64,000 nt of DNA from NCBI RefSeq assembly GCF_003781945.1, contig NZ_RJJW01000002.1, forward strand, positions 124,015-188,014, read 5' to 3'. The notes below the pieces were generated by a model, which made no database searches, was not told the origin of the DNA, and was given only the letters and a program-made list of their open reading frames with translations. This document shows positions 8,770-17,452 of the stretch, one piece after another. Origin of the DNA: Halorubrum sp. CSM-61. Lineage in GTDB: Archaea > Halobacteriota > Halobacteria > Halobacteriales > Haloferacaceae. The translations under genes and the position numbers were made by a program. Position 1 is the stretch's first letter. Each line of letters starts with the position of its first letter.

Positions 8770-9096
8770 TCAGAGATAGTGGATCGACGTGTCGGTATCG
8801 GATCGATCCTGCAGATGCGAGTCGACGGCCTTCACCACGTCCCCGATCTTCCGCCCCGACTGACGGACGTAGATCAGCCCGCAATGAGTCAGTCCGTGGC
8901 CTTTGACGAGGGAGAGAAAATCGTCGTCGAACGTCAATAGGACCCAATCGTTGTCCGCCGCGAAACGCAATTGTTCGCGGTCGGGATCGCCGAGCGTGCC
9001 TTCGTCGCGTGCCGTGTGGACCGTCCGGCCGCGGCGACGGAGGCCGTCGGCGACCGGGATCCAGATACTCTCGTCGCAGTACAGCTCAGTCGTCAT
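8770..9096 (-). CDS. DUF5615 PIN-like protein, probable toxin of a toxin-antitoxin pair
   Basis: 108 residues. The N-terminal Tyr-Cys-Asp-Glu-Ser and the central Asp-Asn-Asp-Trp-Val-Leu-Leu-Thr-Phe-Asp-Asp-Asp-Phe give the acidic residues of the DUF5615 / Mut7-C-type PIN-like fold, a family of probable ribonucleases. Its ATG overlaps the stop of the DUF433 gene by ATGA, and DUF433-DUF5615 pairs are known as toxin-antitoxin-like modules. Expected role: RNA cleavage restrained by the upstream partner. Activity is inferred from family, not visible directly. Confidence 0.82.
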   Translation of the reverse strand: MTTELYCDESIWIPVADGLRRRGRTVHTARDEGTLGDPDREQLRFAADNDWVLLTFDDDFLSLVKGHGLTHCGLIYVRQSGRKIGDVVKAVDSHLQDRSDTDTSIHYL

Positions 9097-9323
9097 ACCG
9101 CGGCCGACTCGGAGGAAGACGACCTGAAATCATCGATGTGATCGTAGTAGTACGCCAGCGCCCGGTGGACATCGGCGAGGCTGAGGTCGGGATACAGCTG
9201 CGTGATCTCGTCGGGTTCGTAGCCACTGTGTTCGTACGCTGCGGCGACATCCTTCACTCGAATCCCTGTCCCCTCGATCGTGGGCGCACCGTCGCTGTGT
9301 TCGGGATCTCGGACGATCACCAT
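9093..9323 (-). CDS. DUF433 protein, probable antitoxin
   Basis: 76 residues. The core Gly-Ala-Pro-Thr-Ile-Glu-Gly-Thr-Gly-Ile-Arg-Val then Leu-Tyr-Pro-Asp-Leu-Ser-Leu-Ala-Asp-Val-His-Arg-Ala-Leu is the DUF433 helix-turn-helix-like signature (typical: rigid Gly-Thr-Arg-Ile then a Tyr-Pro-x-Leu-x-x-x-x-Val motif). The ATG at 9323 is chosen because the much longer open frame upstream runs into pheA on the same strand and is Arg-rich noise. It precedes the DUF5615 gene with a four-base overlap, so the antitoxin would be made first. It may bind its own promoter. Confidence 0.82.
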   Translation of the reverse strand: MVIVRDPEHSDGAPTIEGTGIRVKDVAAAYEHSGYEPDEITQLYPDLSLADVHRALAYYYDHIDDFRSSSSESAAV

Positions 9324-9379
9324 ACGACCGATCGATCCCCCGACGACTTGAACTATCGGGTGGACGGATCGGGAGCGTC

Positions 9380-10186
9380 CTACTCCAACACGTGCTCCGT
9401 GTCGTACGATCCGAGCACTTTGACCCACCCGTTGTCGGCGATCGCCTCCACGTCCTCGACCGCCGTCGCCATGTGCTCCTCGTAGAGCCCGGCGTCGACG
9501 TCGAAGTGGAACAGGTAGTCGCCGAGGCGCTCGCCGCTCGGCCGCGACTCGATCCGCGAGAGGTTGAGGTTGCGGTCGGCGAACGCCTCCAGCAGTTCGA
9601 GCAGGAGGCCGGGGTAGTTCGCGTTCGGGTAGACGATCAGGGTCGTCTTCCCCCCGGCGTCGGAGCGCGCGGACTCGGGCGCGACGACGAGGAAGCGCGT
9701 CGCGTTGGAGGTGCGGTCCTGGATGTCCTCGGCGAGGATCTCGAGGTCGTCGCCGGCGTTGTCCGGGTGACCGATCCCGGCGACGCGGGCGTCCTCGCGG
9801 GCGCGCTCGACCCCGCGGGCGGTGGAGGCGACCGCCTCGAGCCCCGCGTTCGGGTAGTTGGCCTCCAGCCAGTTGCGACACTGCGCGAGCGCCTGCGAGT
9901 GGCTGGCGACGACGTCGAACTCCGGCCCCTGCGCGAGGAGGGCGTGGCGGATCGGGGTGACGACCTCGCGGGTGACCGCGACGTCGTGGTTCGCGAGGGC
10001 GTCGAGGCTCTCCGTGACGGAGCCCTCGATGCTGTTCTCGATGGGGACGACTCCGCGCTCGAACTCGCCGGCCGCGACGGCGTCGACGATGGCGGTGACC
10101 GACTCGCGGAACGACACCTCGGCGGCGACGGCCCGCGCCGCACGGTGCGAGTACGTGCCGGCCGGGCCGAGCGTGACGGCGTTCAT
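9380..10186 (-). CDS. pheA: Prephenate dehydratase
   Basis: 268 residues. It converts prephenate to phenylpyruvate in phenylalanine synthesis. The N-terminal Leu-Gly-Pro-Ala-Gly-Thr-Tyr-Ser-His, the Pro-Ile-Glu-Asn-Ser-Ile-Glu-Gly motif near 48 and the Thr-Arg-Phe motif near 163 are catalytic-domain hallmarks. Residues about 180-262 form an ACT domain with the Glu-Ser-Arg-Pro motif of phenylalanine-regulated enzymes. There is no fused chorismate mutase, as usual in archaea. The TA pair follows 56 bases downstream on the same strand. Confidence 0.95.
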   Translation of the reverse strand: MNAVTLGPAGTYSHRAARAVAAEVSFRESVTAIVDAVAAGEFERGVVPIENSIEGSVTESLDALANHDVAVTREVVTPIRHALLAQGPEFDVVASHSQALAQCRNWLEANYPNAGLEAVASTARGVERAREDARVAGIGHPDNAGDDLEILAEDIQDRTSNATRFLVVAPESARSDAGGKTTLIVYPNANYPGLLLELLEAFADRNLNLSRIESRPSGERLGDYLFHFDVDAGLYEEHMATAVEDVEAIADNGWVKVLGSYDTEHVLE

Positions 10187-10277
10187 CGCCCCTACCTATC
10201 AGACCGCGTTAGAAAAGCGTGCGGGGTCGCACGGATATTGGCAGGCGGGGCGGGGAACGGAGCGATCGGTCGGCGGT

Positions 10278-10817
10278 TCACTCCTCGTCGGTCGGCACCG
10301 CCGCCAGCGCGTCCTCGACGATCCGGACCGCGGTCGCGCCGTCGCGCCGCCCCACGACGACGACGAGCGTCTCCCCGGCGACGCCGGCGGCCGCGACCGC
10401 GACCTCGGCGGCCGCGAGCCGGTTGAGGACCGCCGCGAGCGCCGCGGCGTCGACCGCGCCGGTCGCGAGGATCGCGGTGTCGCGTCCCTCCGGCACGACC
10501 GCCGCGCCGCCGACGCGGAGGAGGGGGTCGGCGGCGGAACCGTCCTCCGCGTCCGCCGCGTCTACCGCCACCCCCACCCCGCTCCGCATCGACACGCTGG
10601 CCGCGCGGCCGGCGGTCGCGTACTCGGACAGCTCCTCGCGGAAGCGGCGGAGCGCGGTGGCGATCGCGTCGGTGTCGGCGTCACCGTCGTCGCCGAGGCC
10701 GGCCTCGGCGGCGAGCCACGCGGCGGCGGCGCTGTGGTTGAGGACGTCGGCGCGGAGCGCGTCGAGGACGAAGGGGCGCGCACGGGCGGCCTCGCGGGTC
10801 TCGGCTGCGAGCGACAT
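10278..10817 (-). CDS. DUF7523-like hypothetical protein
   Basis: 179 residues starting Met-Ser-Leu-Ala-Ala-Glu-Thr. The first 80 residues are helical and Ala-rich (Arg-Pro-Phe-Val-Leu-Asp-Ala-Leu-Arg-Ala-Asp-Val-Leu-Asn). The C-terminal 60 residues alternate beta and alpha segments ending in a Val-Val-Val-Val-Gly-Arg-Arg-Asp-Gly stretch that could be ACT-like. ATG at 10817 is preferred: the longer frame would overlap the divergent cbiX start. It sits back to back with cbiX, with about 150 bases between them. Family assignment is from memory and moderate; function unknown. Confidence 0.6.
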   Translation of the reverse strand: MSLAAETREAARARPFVLDALRADVLNHSAAAAWLAAEAGLGDDGDADTDAIATALRRFREELSEYATAGRAASVSMRSGVGVAVDAADAEDGSAADPLLRVGGAAVVPEGRDTAILATGAVDAAALAAVLNRLAAAEVAVAAAGVAGETLVVVVGRRDGATAVRIVEDALAAVPTDEE

Positions 10818-10967
10818 GGCCGGACCTGCGGCGCGGGGCGGCATGGCGGTTTCGGTCGGGGGCTCGGAGGCGAGAGCGGTCGAGGGTCGGAGGCGAGAGA
10901 CGAGTCCGGGTTCCCACGGCCTCGCACGTGCCGAAGTCCCTAAGAGCGGCGCGTCCCCAGTACACGT

Positions 10968-11837
10968 ATGCAGTCGCTCGTCATCGTCGCACACGGCTCA
11001 CACCTCAACCCGGGGTCGAGCGCGCCGACGTACGACCACGCGGACACCGTCCGCGCGACCGGCGCCTTCGACGAGGTGCGCACCGGCTTCTGGAAGGAGG
11101 AACCGCACTTCCGCGAGGTGCTCCGCACCGTCGAAGGCGACGAGATCTACGTCGTCCCGCTGTTCGTCTCCGAGGGCTACTTCACCGAGCAGGTGATCCC
11201 CCGCGAGCTCCGGCTCGACGGCTGGGACGTCTCCGAGTGGGACTCCGACGGCCTCTCGGCCGATCAGGCCGCCCTCGTCGCCGAGGACGTCGACCGCGAG
11301 GTCCACTACTGCGGCCCCGTGGGGACCCACCGCGCGATGACCGACGTGATCGTCCGGCGCGCGGAGTCGGTCACCGGCGACCCCGACGTGGGCGAGGGGT
11401 TCGGGCTCGCCGTCGTCGGTCACGGCACCGAGCGCAACGAGAACTCGGCGAAGGCGATCGAGTACCACGCCGACCGGATCGCCGAGCGCGACCGCTTCGA
11501 CGAGGTGAAGGCGCTGTACATGGACGAAGAGCCCGAAGTCGACGACCTCCCGGAGTTCTTCGAGAGCGACGACGTCGTCTTAGTCCCCCTCTTCATCGCC
11601 GACGGCTACCACACCCAGGAGGATATCCCGGAGGACGTGGGGCTCTGTGAGGACCACACCGAGGGGTACGACGTGCCGACCGAGGTGGACGGCACCCGGA
11701 TCTGGTACGCGGGCGCGGTCGGCACCGAGCCCCTGATGGCCGACGTAATCTTAGAGCGCGCCGCCGACGCCGGCGCCGACCTCGGGACCGCGCTCGACGA
11801 CGTGCGCGAGACGACCCGCGTCGCCACGGGGGACTGA
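10968..11837 (+). CDS. cbiX: CbiX/SirB-type chelatase with two tandem domains
   Basis: 289 residues. Two chelatase-like repeats: residues about 1-130 with Val-Ala-His-Gly-Ser-His near the N-terminus, and about 140-285 with Val-Val-Gly-His-Gly-Thr-Glu. The His of the first motif is the usual metal-chelating residue. The family inserts cobalt (or nickel/iron) into sirohydrochlorin or related tetrapyrroles. It is followed two bases later by the DR2241-type gene; in Deinococcus the equivalent parts are fused, from family knowledge, so the pair probably act together. The main cobalamin operon lies 20 kb away and lacks a chelatase, so this gene may feed it. Confidence 0.82.
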   Translation: MQSLVIVAHGSHLNPGSSAPTYDHADTVRATGAFDEVRTGFWKEEPHFREVLRTVEGDEIYVVPLFVSEGYFTEQVIPRELRLDGWDVSEWDSDGLSADQAALVAEDVDREVHYCGPVGTHRAMTDVIVRRAESVTGDPDVGEGFGLAVVGHGTERNENSAKAIEYHADRIAERDRFDEVKALYMDEEPEVDDLPEFFESDDVVLVPLFIADGYHTQEDIPEDVGLCEDHTEGYDVPTEVDGTRIWYAGAVGTEPLMADVILERAADAGADLGTALDDVRETTRVATGD

Positions 11838-11839
11838 CC

Positions 11840-13084
11840 GTGGCGGAACCCGCCTCCGACCCGGCCGACGCGGCGCGGGACGGCGCCCCCGAAGTCCCGG
11901 AGATCGATCTCCCGAGCGACACCTTCGACGCGGTCCTCGACGCGCTCGCCGAGCGCGACCCCGGCGACCCCCTCCGGTTCGAGGGGTTCAGCGTCGCGCG
12001 GGCCGACGAGGGCGACGGCGAGAGCGCCCCGGACGAGTACGTCCTCGCCGACGGCGACCGCCCGAGTAGACTGAGCGAGCGGGAACTCCACGAGGCGCTC
12101 GACGAGCGCGCCCCCGCGGTCACCGACTGGTACGCCTTCGAGCGCGTCGTCGGCGAGTTCGGCCCGCGCCGCGCGTTCCTGCGCTGGCTGGAGGACGCCG
12201 ACGGCGCGACGGTGGCGACCCGGTACGCCGCGCTCGCCGAGGGGGTCGAGCGCGCGTGGGGCGAGCTACGGATCACGGCCACCGTCACCGACCGCGGCGA
12301 GCGCCGGTACGACGTGCGCCACGCCGACGACGCCGGCGTTTCGGTCGACGAGCTCGATAGCTACGACGACCCCCTCGACGCCCGCGAGCTGGTGACGTTC
12401 GACGAGAAGGGGCGGTACCGGCCGCTCAAAACCGCGCCGACGCTCGCGGGCGGCTGGGTCTTCCCCGACCTCGGCCCGCGGGACGCGTACGAGACGGTCG
12501 AGACGATCTACCCCGCGACGGTCGCCAACTGGCACCGCGAGCGCGAGGGCGAGCTCGACGTGACCCACTGGCGCGAGACGATGGAGCGGCAGTCCGGGAT
12601 TTACGGAGTCATCAAAACGTGGGACCGCGGCGAGGGCCACGAGCACGTGAACTGGGTCGCGGAGGCGTGCTGCGACGACTCGCAGTGTCTGAAGCGCCGG
12701 GAGTGGCAGTACGACGACGAGACCGACCTCGACGTCGACGGCGGCGACGGCGTCTTCCCCTGCCGGGAGCCCTGCTCGGTCGTCGTCTCGGCCGCGCGCA
12801 AGTGGACCCGGCTGGAGAGCGAGCAGCCCCGGACCTACGAGTTCGAGCTGACGCCGAGCGAGAAGGAGCAGGTCGAGGAGATAATCGACGCGGTCGCCGA
12901 CGGGAGGATCGACGAGATCCGCGAGGCCGACACGAAGGAGGGGGCGAACCGCTACCGGACCCGATTCCTCCGCGCCAAGCTGTTCGACGACGAGGGGAAC
13001 CTCGGCGGCGTGCCGACCGATCCGGACGAGGAAGACGGAGACGACGCGGACGAAGACGACGCGGACGAAGACGACGAGGAGTAG
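11840..13084 (+). CDS. DR2241-type Fe-S protein, likely partner of CbiX
   Basis: 414 residues, GTG start two bases after the cbiX stop. Cysteines cluster in Ala-Cys-Cys-Asp-Asp-Ser-Gln-Cys (about 275-282) and Phe-Pro-Cys-Arg-Glu-Pro-Cys (about 306-312), four or five ligands that fit the 4Fe-4S domain of the DR2241 family. The flanking regions are acidic alpha/beta sequence and the C-terminal 25 residues are a pure Asp/Glu tail. The tight spacing and the known domain pairing point to a joint role with the CbiX chelatase in tetrapyrrole metallation. Its exact contribution (electron transfer or cobalt handling) is not established here. Confidence 0.72.
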   Translation: MAEPASDPADAARDGAPEVPEIDLPSDTFDAVLDALAERDPGDPLRFEGFSVARADEGDGESAPDEYVLADGDRPSRLSERELHEALDERAPAVTDWYAFERVVGEFGPRRAFLRWLEDADGATVATRYAALAEGVERAWGELRITATVTDRGERRYDVRHADDAGVSVDELDSYDDPLDARELVTFDEKGRYRPLKTAPTLAGGWVFPDLGPRDAYETVETIYPATVANWHREREGELDVTHWRETMERQSGIYGVIKTWDRGEGHEHVNWVAEACCDDSQCLKRREWQYDDETDLDVDGGDGVFPCREPCSVVVSAARKWTRLESEQPRTYEFELTPSEKEQVEEIIDAVADGRIDEIREADTKEGANRYRTRFLRAKLFDDEGNLGGVPTDPDEEDGDDADEDDADEDDEE

Positions 13085-13109
13085 CGGAGAGAGGCGACCC
13101 GAACCGCCC

Positions 13110-14600
13110 TCAGATCGGGTACTCGCGCGGCTCGTGCTGGATCGAGATCCACTTCGTCTCCGTGACCTCCCGGAGGAACGCGTCGCTGTTGTACTCGCCC
13201 ACGCCCGAGGCGCCGACCCCGCTGAACGGGACGTGCGCCTCGTCGTTGATGGGCTGGTCGTTGATGTGGACGTTCCCGGTCTCCATGCGGCCGGCGATCT
13301 CCTTGGCGACCGAGAGGTCGCCCGCGTGGACGGCGCCGGAGAGCCCGTACTCCGTGCCGTTGGCGATCTCGACCGCCTCGTCCACGTCCGAGAACGGGAT
13401 CACGGGCGCGATGGGGCCGAAGTGCTCGTTGCACGCCGCGGCCATGTCGTTCGTGACGCCCGAGAGGACGGTCGGCTTCACGACCAGGGAGTCGTCGACG
13501 CCGTCGATGTCGGCGGTCTCGCCGCCGGTCTCGAGGGTCGCGCCGGCGTCGACGGTCTCCTCGACGTACCCCAGCATCTCGTCGCGCTGGGACTCGTCGA
13601 TGATGGGCCCGACGACCGTGTCGGGCTCGTGCGCGCTCCCGACCGCCAGCTCCTCGGCGCGCGCGGTCAGCTTCTCGACGTACTCGTCGTAAATGTCCTC
13701 GTGGACGACGTGGCGGTTGACGGAGATACACACCTGTCCCTGGTGGACGAAGGAGCCGAACGTCGCCGCGTCGACGGCGCGGTCGACGTCGGCGTCACTC
13801 GCGACGACGTGCGCGTTGTTGCCGCCGAGCTCCATCGCGGCCACGGCGAGGTTCTCGCCGGCGAGCCCGGCGACGTGCCTGCCGACCGACGTGGAGCCGG
13901 TGAAGGAGACCACGTCGCTCTCGGGGTGACTGGCGACGCGGTCGCCGATCTCGGAGCCGCGACCGGTGACGACGTTGAGCACGCCCTCGGGGAGGTCCGT
14001 CTCCTCGAAGAGCCGCGCGAACAGCAGCCCGCCCGTGATCGGGGAGTTCGTCGAGGGCTTGAGGACGACGCCGTTCCCGGCGGCGATGGCGGGGAGGACG
14101 GCCCGCGCGCTCAGGTTCAGCGGGAAGTTCCACGGCGAGATCACCGTCACCACGCCCTTCGGCCCGCGCTCGACGACGTTCTCCTTGCCGGGGATGTTCG
14201 ACTCGGCGTGCTCGCCCTTCATCCGGCGGGGCAGCGTCGCGGCCTCGCCCGCGTGATCGGCGGCGATCTGTATCGAGGTCTCGCCCATGATCGCCGAGCC
14301 GCCGACCTCGTGGGCCAGCAGGTCGGCGACGGCCTCGTCGTGCTCCTGTAGCGCCTGCAGGAACTGCTGGATCACCGCCGAGCGCCGCGCCGGCGGCGCC
14401 TCGGCCCACTCCTCCTGTGCGGCGGCCGCGGCCTCGTAGGCGTCGTCGACGTCGCCCTCGGTCGCGGCGGGCACCTCGGCGACGACCTCGCGCGTCGAGG
14501 GGTCCTCCACGGCGATGGTCTCGCCGTCGCCGGCGGCGACCCACTCGCCGTCGATGTACTGCGCGCTCCAGTCGGCGTCGATGGACAGGTCGGTCGACAT
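13110..14600 (-). CDS. NAD(P)-dependent aldehyde dehydrogenase
   Basis: 496 residues, full family length. Catalytic Cys291 lies in Gly-Gln-Val-Cys-Ile-Ser-Val-Asn-Arg; the general base Glu is in Met-Glu-Leu-Gly-Gly-Asn-Asn; cofactor loop Phe-Thr-Gly-Ser-Thr-Ser-Val-Gly; and Ser-Pro-Trp-Asn-Phe-Pro near 150. The Asn-Asn after the Gly-Gly is seen in vanillin/benzaldehyde-type and other broad-range enzymes, so substrate is uncertain. ATG at 14600 is chosen over the in-frame upstream ATG at 14666, whose first 22 codons encode hydrophobic sequence not found in the family. Transcribed alone, divergent from topA. Confidence 0.9.
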   Translation of the reverse strand: MSTDLSIDADWSAQYIDGEWVAAGDGETIAVEDPSTREVVAEVPAATEGDVDDAYEAAAAAQEEWAEAPPARRSAVIQQFLQALQEHDEAVADLLAHEVGGSAIMGETSIQIAADHAGEAATLPRRMKGEHAESNIPGKENVVERGPKGVVTVISPWNFPLNLSARAVLPAIAAGNGVVLKPSTNSPITGGLLFARLFEETDLPEGVLNVVTGRGSEIGDRVASHPESDVVSFTGSTSVGRHVAGLAGENLAVAAMELGGNNAHVVASDADVDRAVDAATFGSFVHQGQVCISVNRHVVHEDIYDEYVEKLTARAEELAVGSAHEPDTVVGPIIDESQRDEMLGYVEETVDAGATLETGGETADIDGVDDSLVVKPTVLSGVTNDMAAACNEHFGPIAPVIPFSDVDEAVEIANGTEYGLSGAVHAGDLSVAKEIAGRMETGNVHINDQPINDEAHVPFSGVGASGVGEYNSDAFLREVTETKWISIQHEPREYPI

Positions 14601-14774
14601 CTGTGGTTTACCAAACGGTAGAATCAGGGAAAAGGCGGCCGATAGGAGCGATATCACCCGGATCAAAGATCGAAGACAGGTCCTCGAAATCGGGTGTTTC
14701 TCGCCGATCGGGTCGCGCGCGTGCGATCAGGCGGCGCGAAAGCTTTAGACGGGAGAGCGGCCTACCCCGGGGCA

Positions 14775-17369
14775 ATGAGTCGGGGCCCCGAGCTGATCAT
14801 CACGGAGAAGGACAACGCGGCGCGTCGCATCGCCGACATCTTGAGCGGCGAGTCCGCGACGGCGGAGCGGGAGAACGACGTGAACGTGTACAAGTGGGGC
14901 GGCAAGCGCTGTATCGGCCTCTCGGGCCACGTCGTCGGCGTCGACTTCCCCGCCGAGTACAACGACTGGCGCGACGTGGAGCCGGTCGAGCTGATCGACG
15001 CGCCGGTCACGAAGGAGCCCACGCAGGAGGGGATCGTCGCCGCGCTCCGGAAGCTCGCGCGCAACGCCTCCCGGGTCGTCATCGCGACCGACTACGACCG
15101 CGAGGGAGAGCTGATCGGCAAGGAGGCGTACGAGCTGGTGCGCGAGGTGAACGAGGACGCGCCGATCGACCGGGTCCGGTTCTCCTCGATCACCGAAAAC
15201 GAGGTAAACGAGGCGTTCGCGAACCCCGACGAGCTCGACTTCGATCTCGCCGCCGCGGGCGAGGCCCGACAGGTGATCGACCTGACGTGGGGCGCGGCGC
15301 TCACCCGCTTCCTCTCGCTTTCCGCCCGCCAGCTCGGCGACGACTTCATCTCGGTCGGCCGGGTGCAGGGGCCGACCCTCAAGCTGATCGTCGACCGCGA
15401 GCGCGAGATCCAGGCGTTCGACCCCGAGGCTTACTGGGAGCTGTACGGGAACCTGACCAAGTCCGGCGGCGATCCCTTCGAGGCGCGCTACTTCTACTTA
15501 AACGACGAGGGCAACGAGGCCGAGCGCGTCTGGGACGGCGACGTCGCCGAGGTGCTCACGGAGGCGCTCGACGCGGCCGACGAGGCGGTCGTCGACGACG
15601 TGCGCCGCCGCACCCGTACCGACGACCCGCCGACCCCCTTCAACACCACGGCGTTCATCCGCGCCGCGGGCTCGCTCGGCTACTCCGCGCAGCGCGCGAT
15701 GTCGCTCGCGGAGGACCTGTACACCGCCGGCTACGTCACCTATCCGCGGACGGACAACACGGTGTACCCGGACGACCTCGACCCCGAAGAGCTGATCGAG
15801 GAGCTCTCGGCGGCCTCGACGTTCGGGACGGACGCGAAGGGCCTGCTGGAGCAAGACGAAATCGAACCCACCGAGGGCGACGAGGAGACGACCGACCACC
15901 CGCCGATCCACCCGACCGGGGAGCTCCCGTCCGCCTCCGACCTCTCGGAGGACGAGTGGGAGGTGTACGAGCTGATCGTCCGCCGCTTCCTCGCGACCTG
16001 CGCCGAGCCCGCGACGTGGGAGCGGCTCCGCGTCGTCGCGCTCGCGAACGGCGAGGCGACCGCGATCGCCGAGGGTGCGGACGGGCTCGCCGCCCTCCGG
16101 AACCCCGAGGAGGCGGCCGGTCCCGGCGAGCTCGTCGCCGACGGCGGGCTCCGCCTGAAGGCGAACGGGAAGCGCCTGCTGGAGGCCGGCTACCACGACG
16201 TGTACCCGTACCGCTCCAGCGACGAGCGGATCGTCCCGGACGTGGAAGTCGGCGAGACGCTCTCGCTCACCGATCGGCGGACCGACGCGAAGGAGACCCA
16301 GCCGCCCCGTCGCTACGGCCAGTCCCGGCTCATCGAGGAGATGGAGAAGCGCGGCGTCGGCACGAAGGCGACCCGCCACCGCACCTTAGAGAAGCTGTAC
16401 GACCGCAACTACATCGAGAGCGACCCGCCGCGACCCACCCGACTCGCGGAGGCGGTCGTCGAGGCCGCCGAGGAGTTCGCGGAGCACGTCGTCAGCGAGG
16501 AGATGACCGCCCAGCTCGAGCGCGACATGCAGGCGATCGCCGCCGGCGAGAAGGAGTACGACGAGGTGACGGAGGCGTCCCGCGAGCTCCTCGACCGCGT
16601 GTTTGACGACCTCACCGAGTCGCGCGAGGCGGTCGGCGACCACCTCCAGAAGTCGCTGAAGGCGGACAAGACGCTCGGCCCCTGTCCCGAGTGCGGCGAG
16701 GACCTCCTCGTTCGGAAGTCGCGGCAGGGGTCGTACTTCGTCGGCTGCGACGGCTACCCCGACTGCGAGTACACCCTGCCGCTCCCCTCCACCGGGAAGC
16801 CGCTCATCCTCGACGAGACCTGCGAGGACCACGAGCTCCGACACGTGAAGATGCTCGCGGGCCGGAAGACGTTCGTCCACGGCTGCCCGCAGTGCAAGGC
16901 CGACGAGGCCGACGAGCAGGAGGACGAGGTGATCGGGGTCTGCCCCGAATGTGGTGAAGAACACGGGGGGGAACTGGCCATCAAACGCCTCCGCTCCGGC
17001 TCCCGGCTCGTCGGCTGCACGCGCTACCCCGACTGCGACTACTCGCTGCCCCTCCCCCGGCGCGGCGAGATCGAGGTCACCGACGAGACCTGCGAGGAGC
17101 ACGGCCTCCCGCACCTCCGGGTCCACTCCGGCGACGAGCCGTGGGAGCTCGGCTGTCCCATCTGCAACTACCGGGAGTTCACCGCCAGACAGGAGGGCTC
17201 GGAGCTCCAGACCGTCGAGGGGATCGGCGAGAAGACCGCAGAGAAGCTCCAAGACGCCGGCGTCGACGGCGTCGACGACCTCAAGTCGGTCGACCCGGAC
17301 GAGCTGGCGGCCGACGTCGACGGCGTGGGCGCGGACACGGTCCGCGACTGGCAGGCGAAGGCGGACTGA
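14775..17369 (+). CDS. topA: DNA topoisomerase I (type IA)
   Basis: 864 residues. It relaxes negative supercoils by single-strand passage. Toprim domain at about 1-145 (Glu-Lys-Asp-Asn-Ala-Ala; Asp-Tyr-Asp-Arg-Glu-Gly-Glu), then the type IA core with active-site Tyr323 in Tyr-Pro-Arg-Thr-Asp-Asn. At least three C-terminal four-cysteine zinc modules follow (about 636-780, e.g. Cys-Pro-Glu-Cys-Gly), and the protein ends with a helix-hairpin-helix pair (about 815-860, Val-Glu-Gly-Ile-Gly-Glu-Lys-Thr-Ala). ATG at 14775 is chosen because it directly precedes the Toprim strand; the frame is open further upstream, to 14694. Single-gene unit. Confidence 0.96.
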   Translation: MSRGPELIITEKDNAARRIADILSGESATAERENDVNVYKWGGKRCIGLSGHVVGVDFPAEYNDWRDVEPVELIDAPVTKEPTQEGIVAALRKLARNASRVVIATDYDREGELIGKEAYELVREVNEDAPIDRVRFSSITENEVNEAFANPDELDFDLAAAGEARQVIDLTWGAALTRFLSLSARQLGDDFISVGRVQGPTLKLIVDREREIQAFDPEAYWELYGNLTKSGGDPFEARYFYLNDEGNEAERVWDGDVAEVLTEALDAADEAVVDDVRRRTRTDDPPTPFNTTAFIRAAGSLGYSAQRAMSLAEDLYTAGYVTYPRTDNTVYPDDLDPEELIEELSAASTFGTDAKGLLEQDEIEPTEGDEETTDHPPIHPTGELPSASDLSEDEWEVYELIVRRFLATCAEPATWERLRVVALANGEATAIAEGADGLAALRNPEEAAGPGELVADGGLRLKANGKRLLEAGYHDVYPYRSSDERIVPDVEVGETLSLTDRRTDAKETQPPRRYGQSRLIEEMEKRGVGTKATRHRTLEKLYDRNYIESDPPRPTRLAEAVVEAAEEFAEHVVSEEMTAQLERDMQAIAAGEKEYDEVTEASRELLDRVFDDLTESREAVGDHLQKSLKADKTLGPCPECGEDLLVRKSRQGSYFVGCDGYPDCEYTLPLPSTGKPLILDETCEDHELRHVKMLAGRKTFVHGCPQCKADEADEQEDEVIGVCPECGEEHGGELAIKRLRSGSRLVGCTRYPDCDYSLPLPRRGEIEVTDETCEEHGLPHLRVHSGDEPWELGCPICNYREFTARQEGSELQTVEGIGEKTAEKLQDAGVDGVDDLKSVDPDELAADVDGVGADTVRDWQAKAD

Positions 17370-17418
17370 CTCCCGACCGTCGGGGACCTCGTCGCCGTCG
17401 GGGGCACCGCCCTCTCCG

Positions 17419-17426
17419 TTTATAAG
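17419..17426 (+). promoter_or_regulatory. TATA box of the PAS histidine kinase gene
   Basis: TTTATAAG centred about 30 bases before the ATG at 17453, consistent with a leaderless or near-leaderless transcript and with that start codon. Confidence 0.55.
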
Positions 17427-17452
17427 CTCCGAGCACATGGGGCGGGATATGG

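Noticed and set aside
9324-9881. Long open frame upstream of the DUF433 gene
   Set aside because: It is the out-of-frame shadow of pheA, Arg/Pro-rich.
14694-14774. Longer start for topA
   Set aside because: Extra residues do not match the family; Toprim starts right after 14775.
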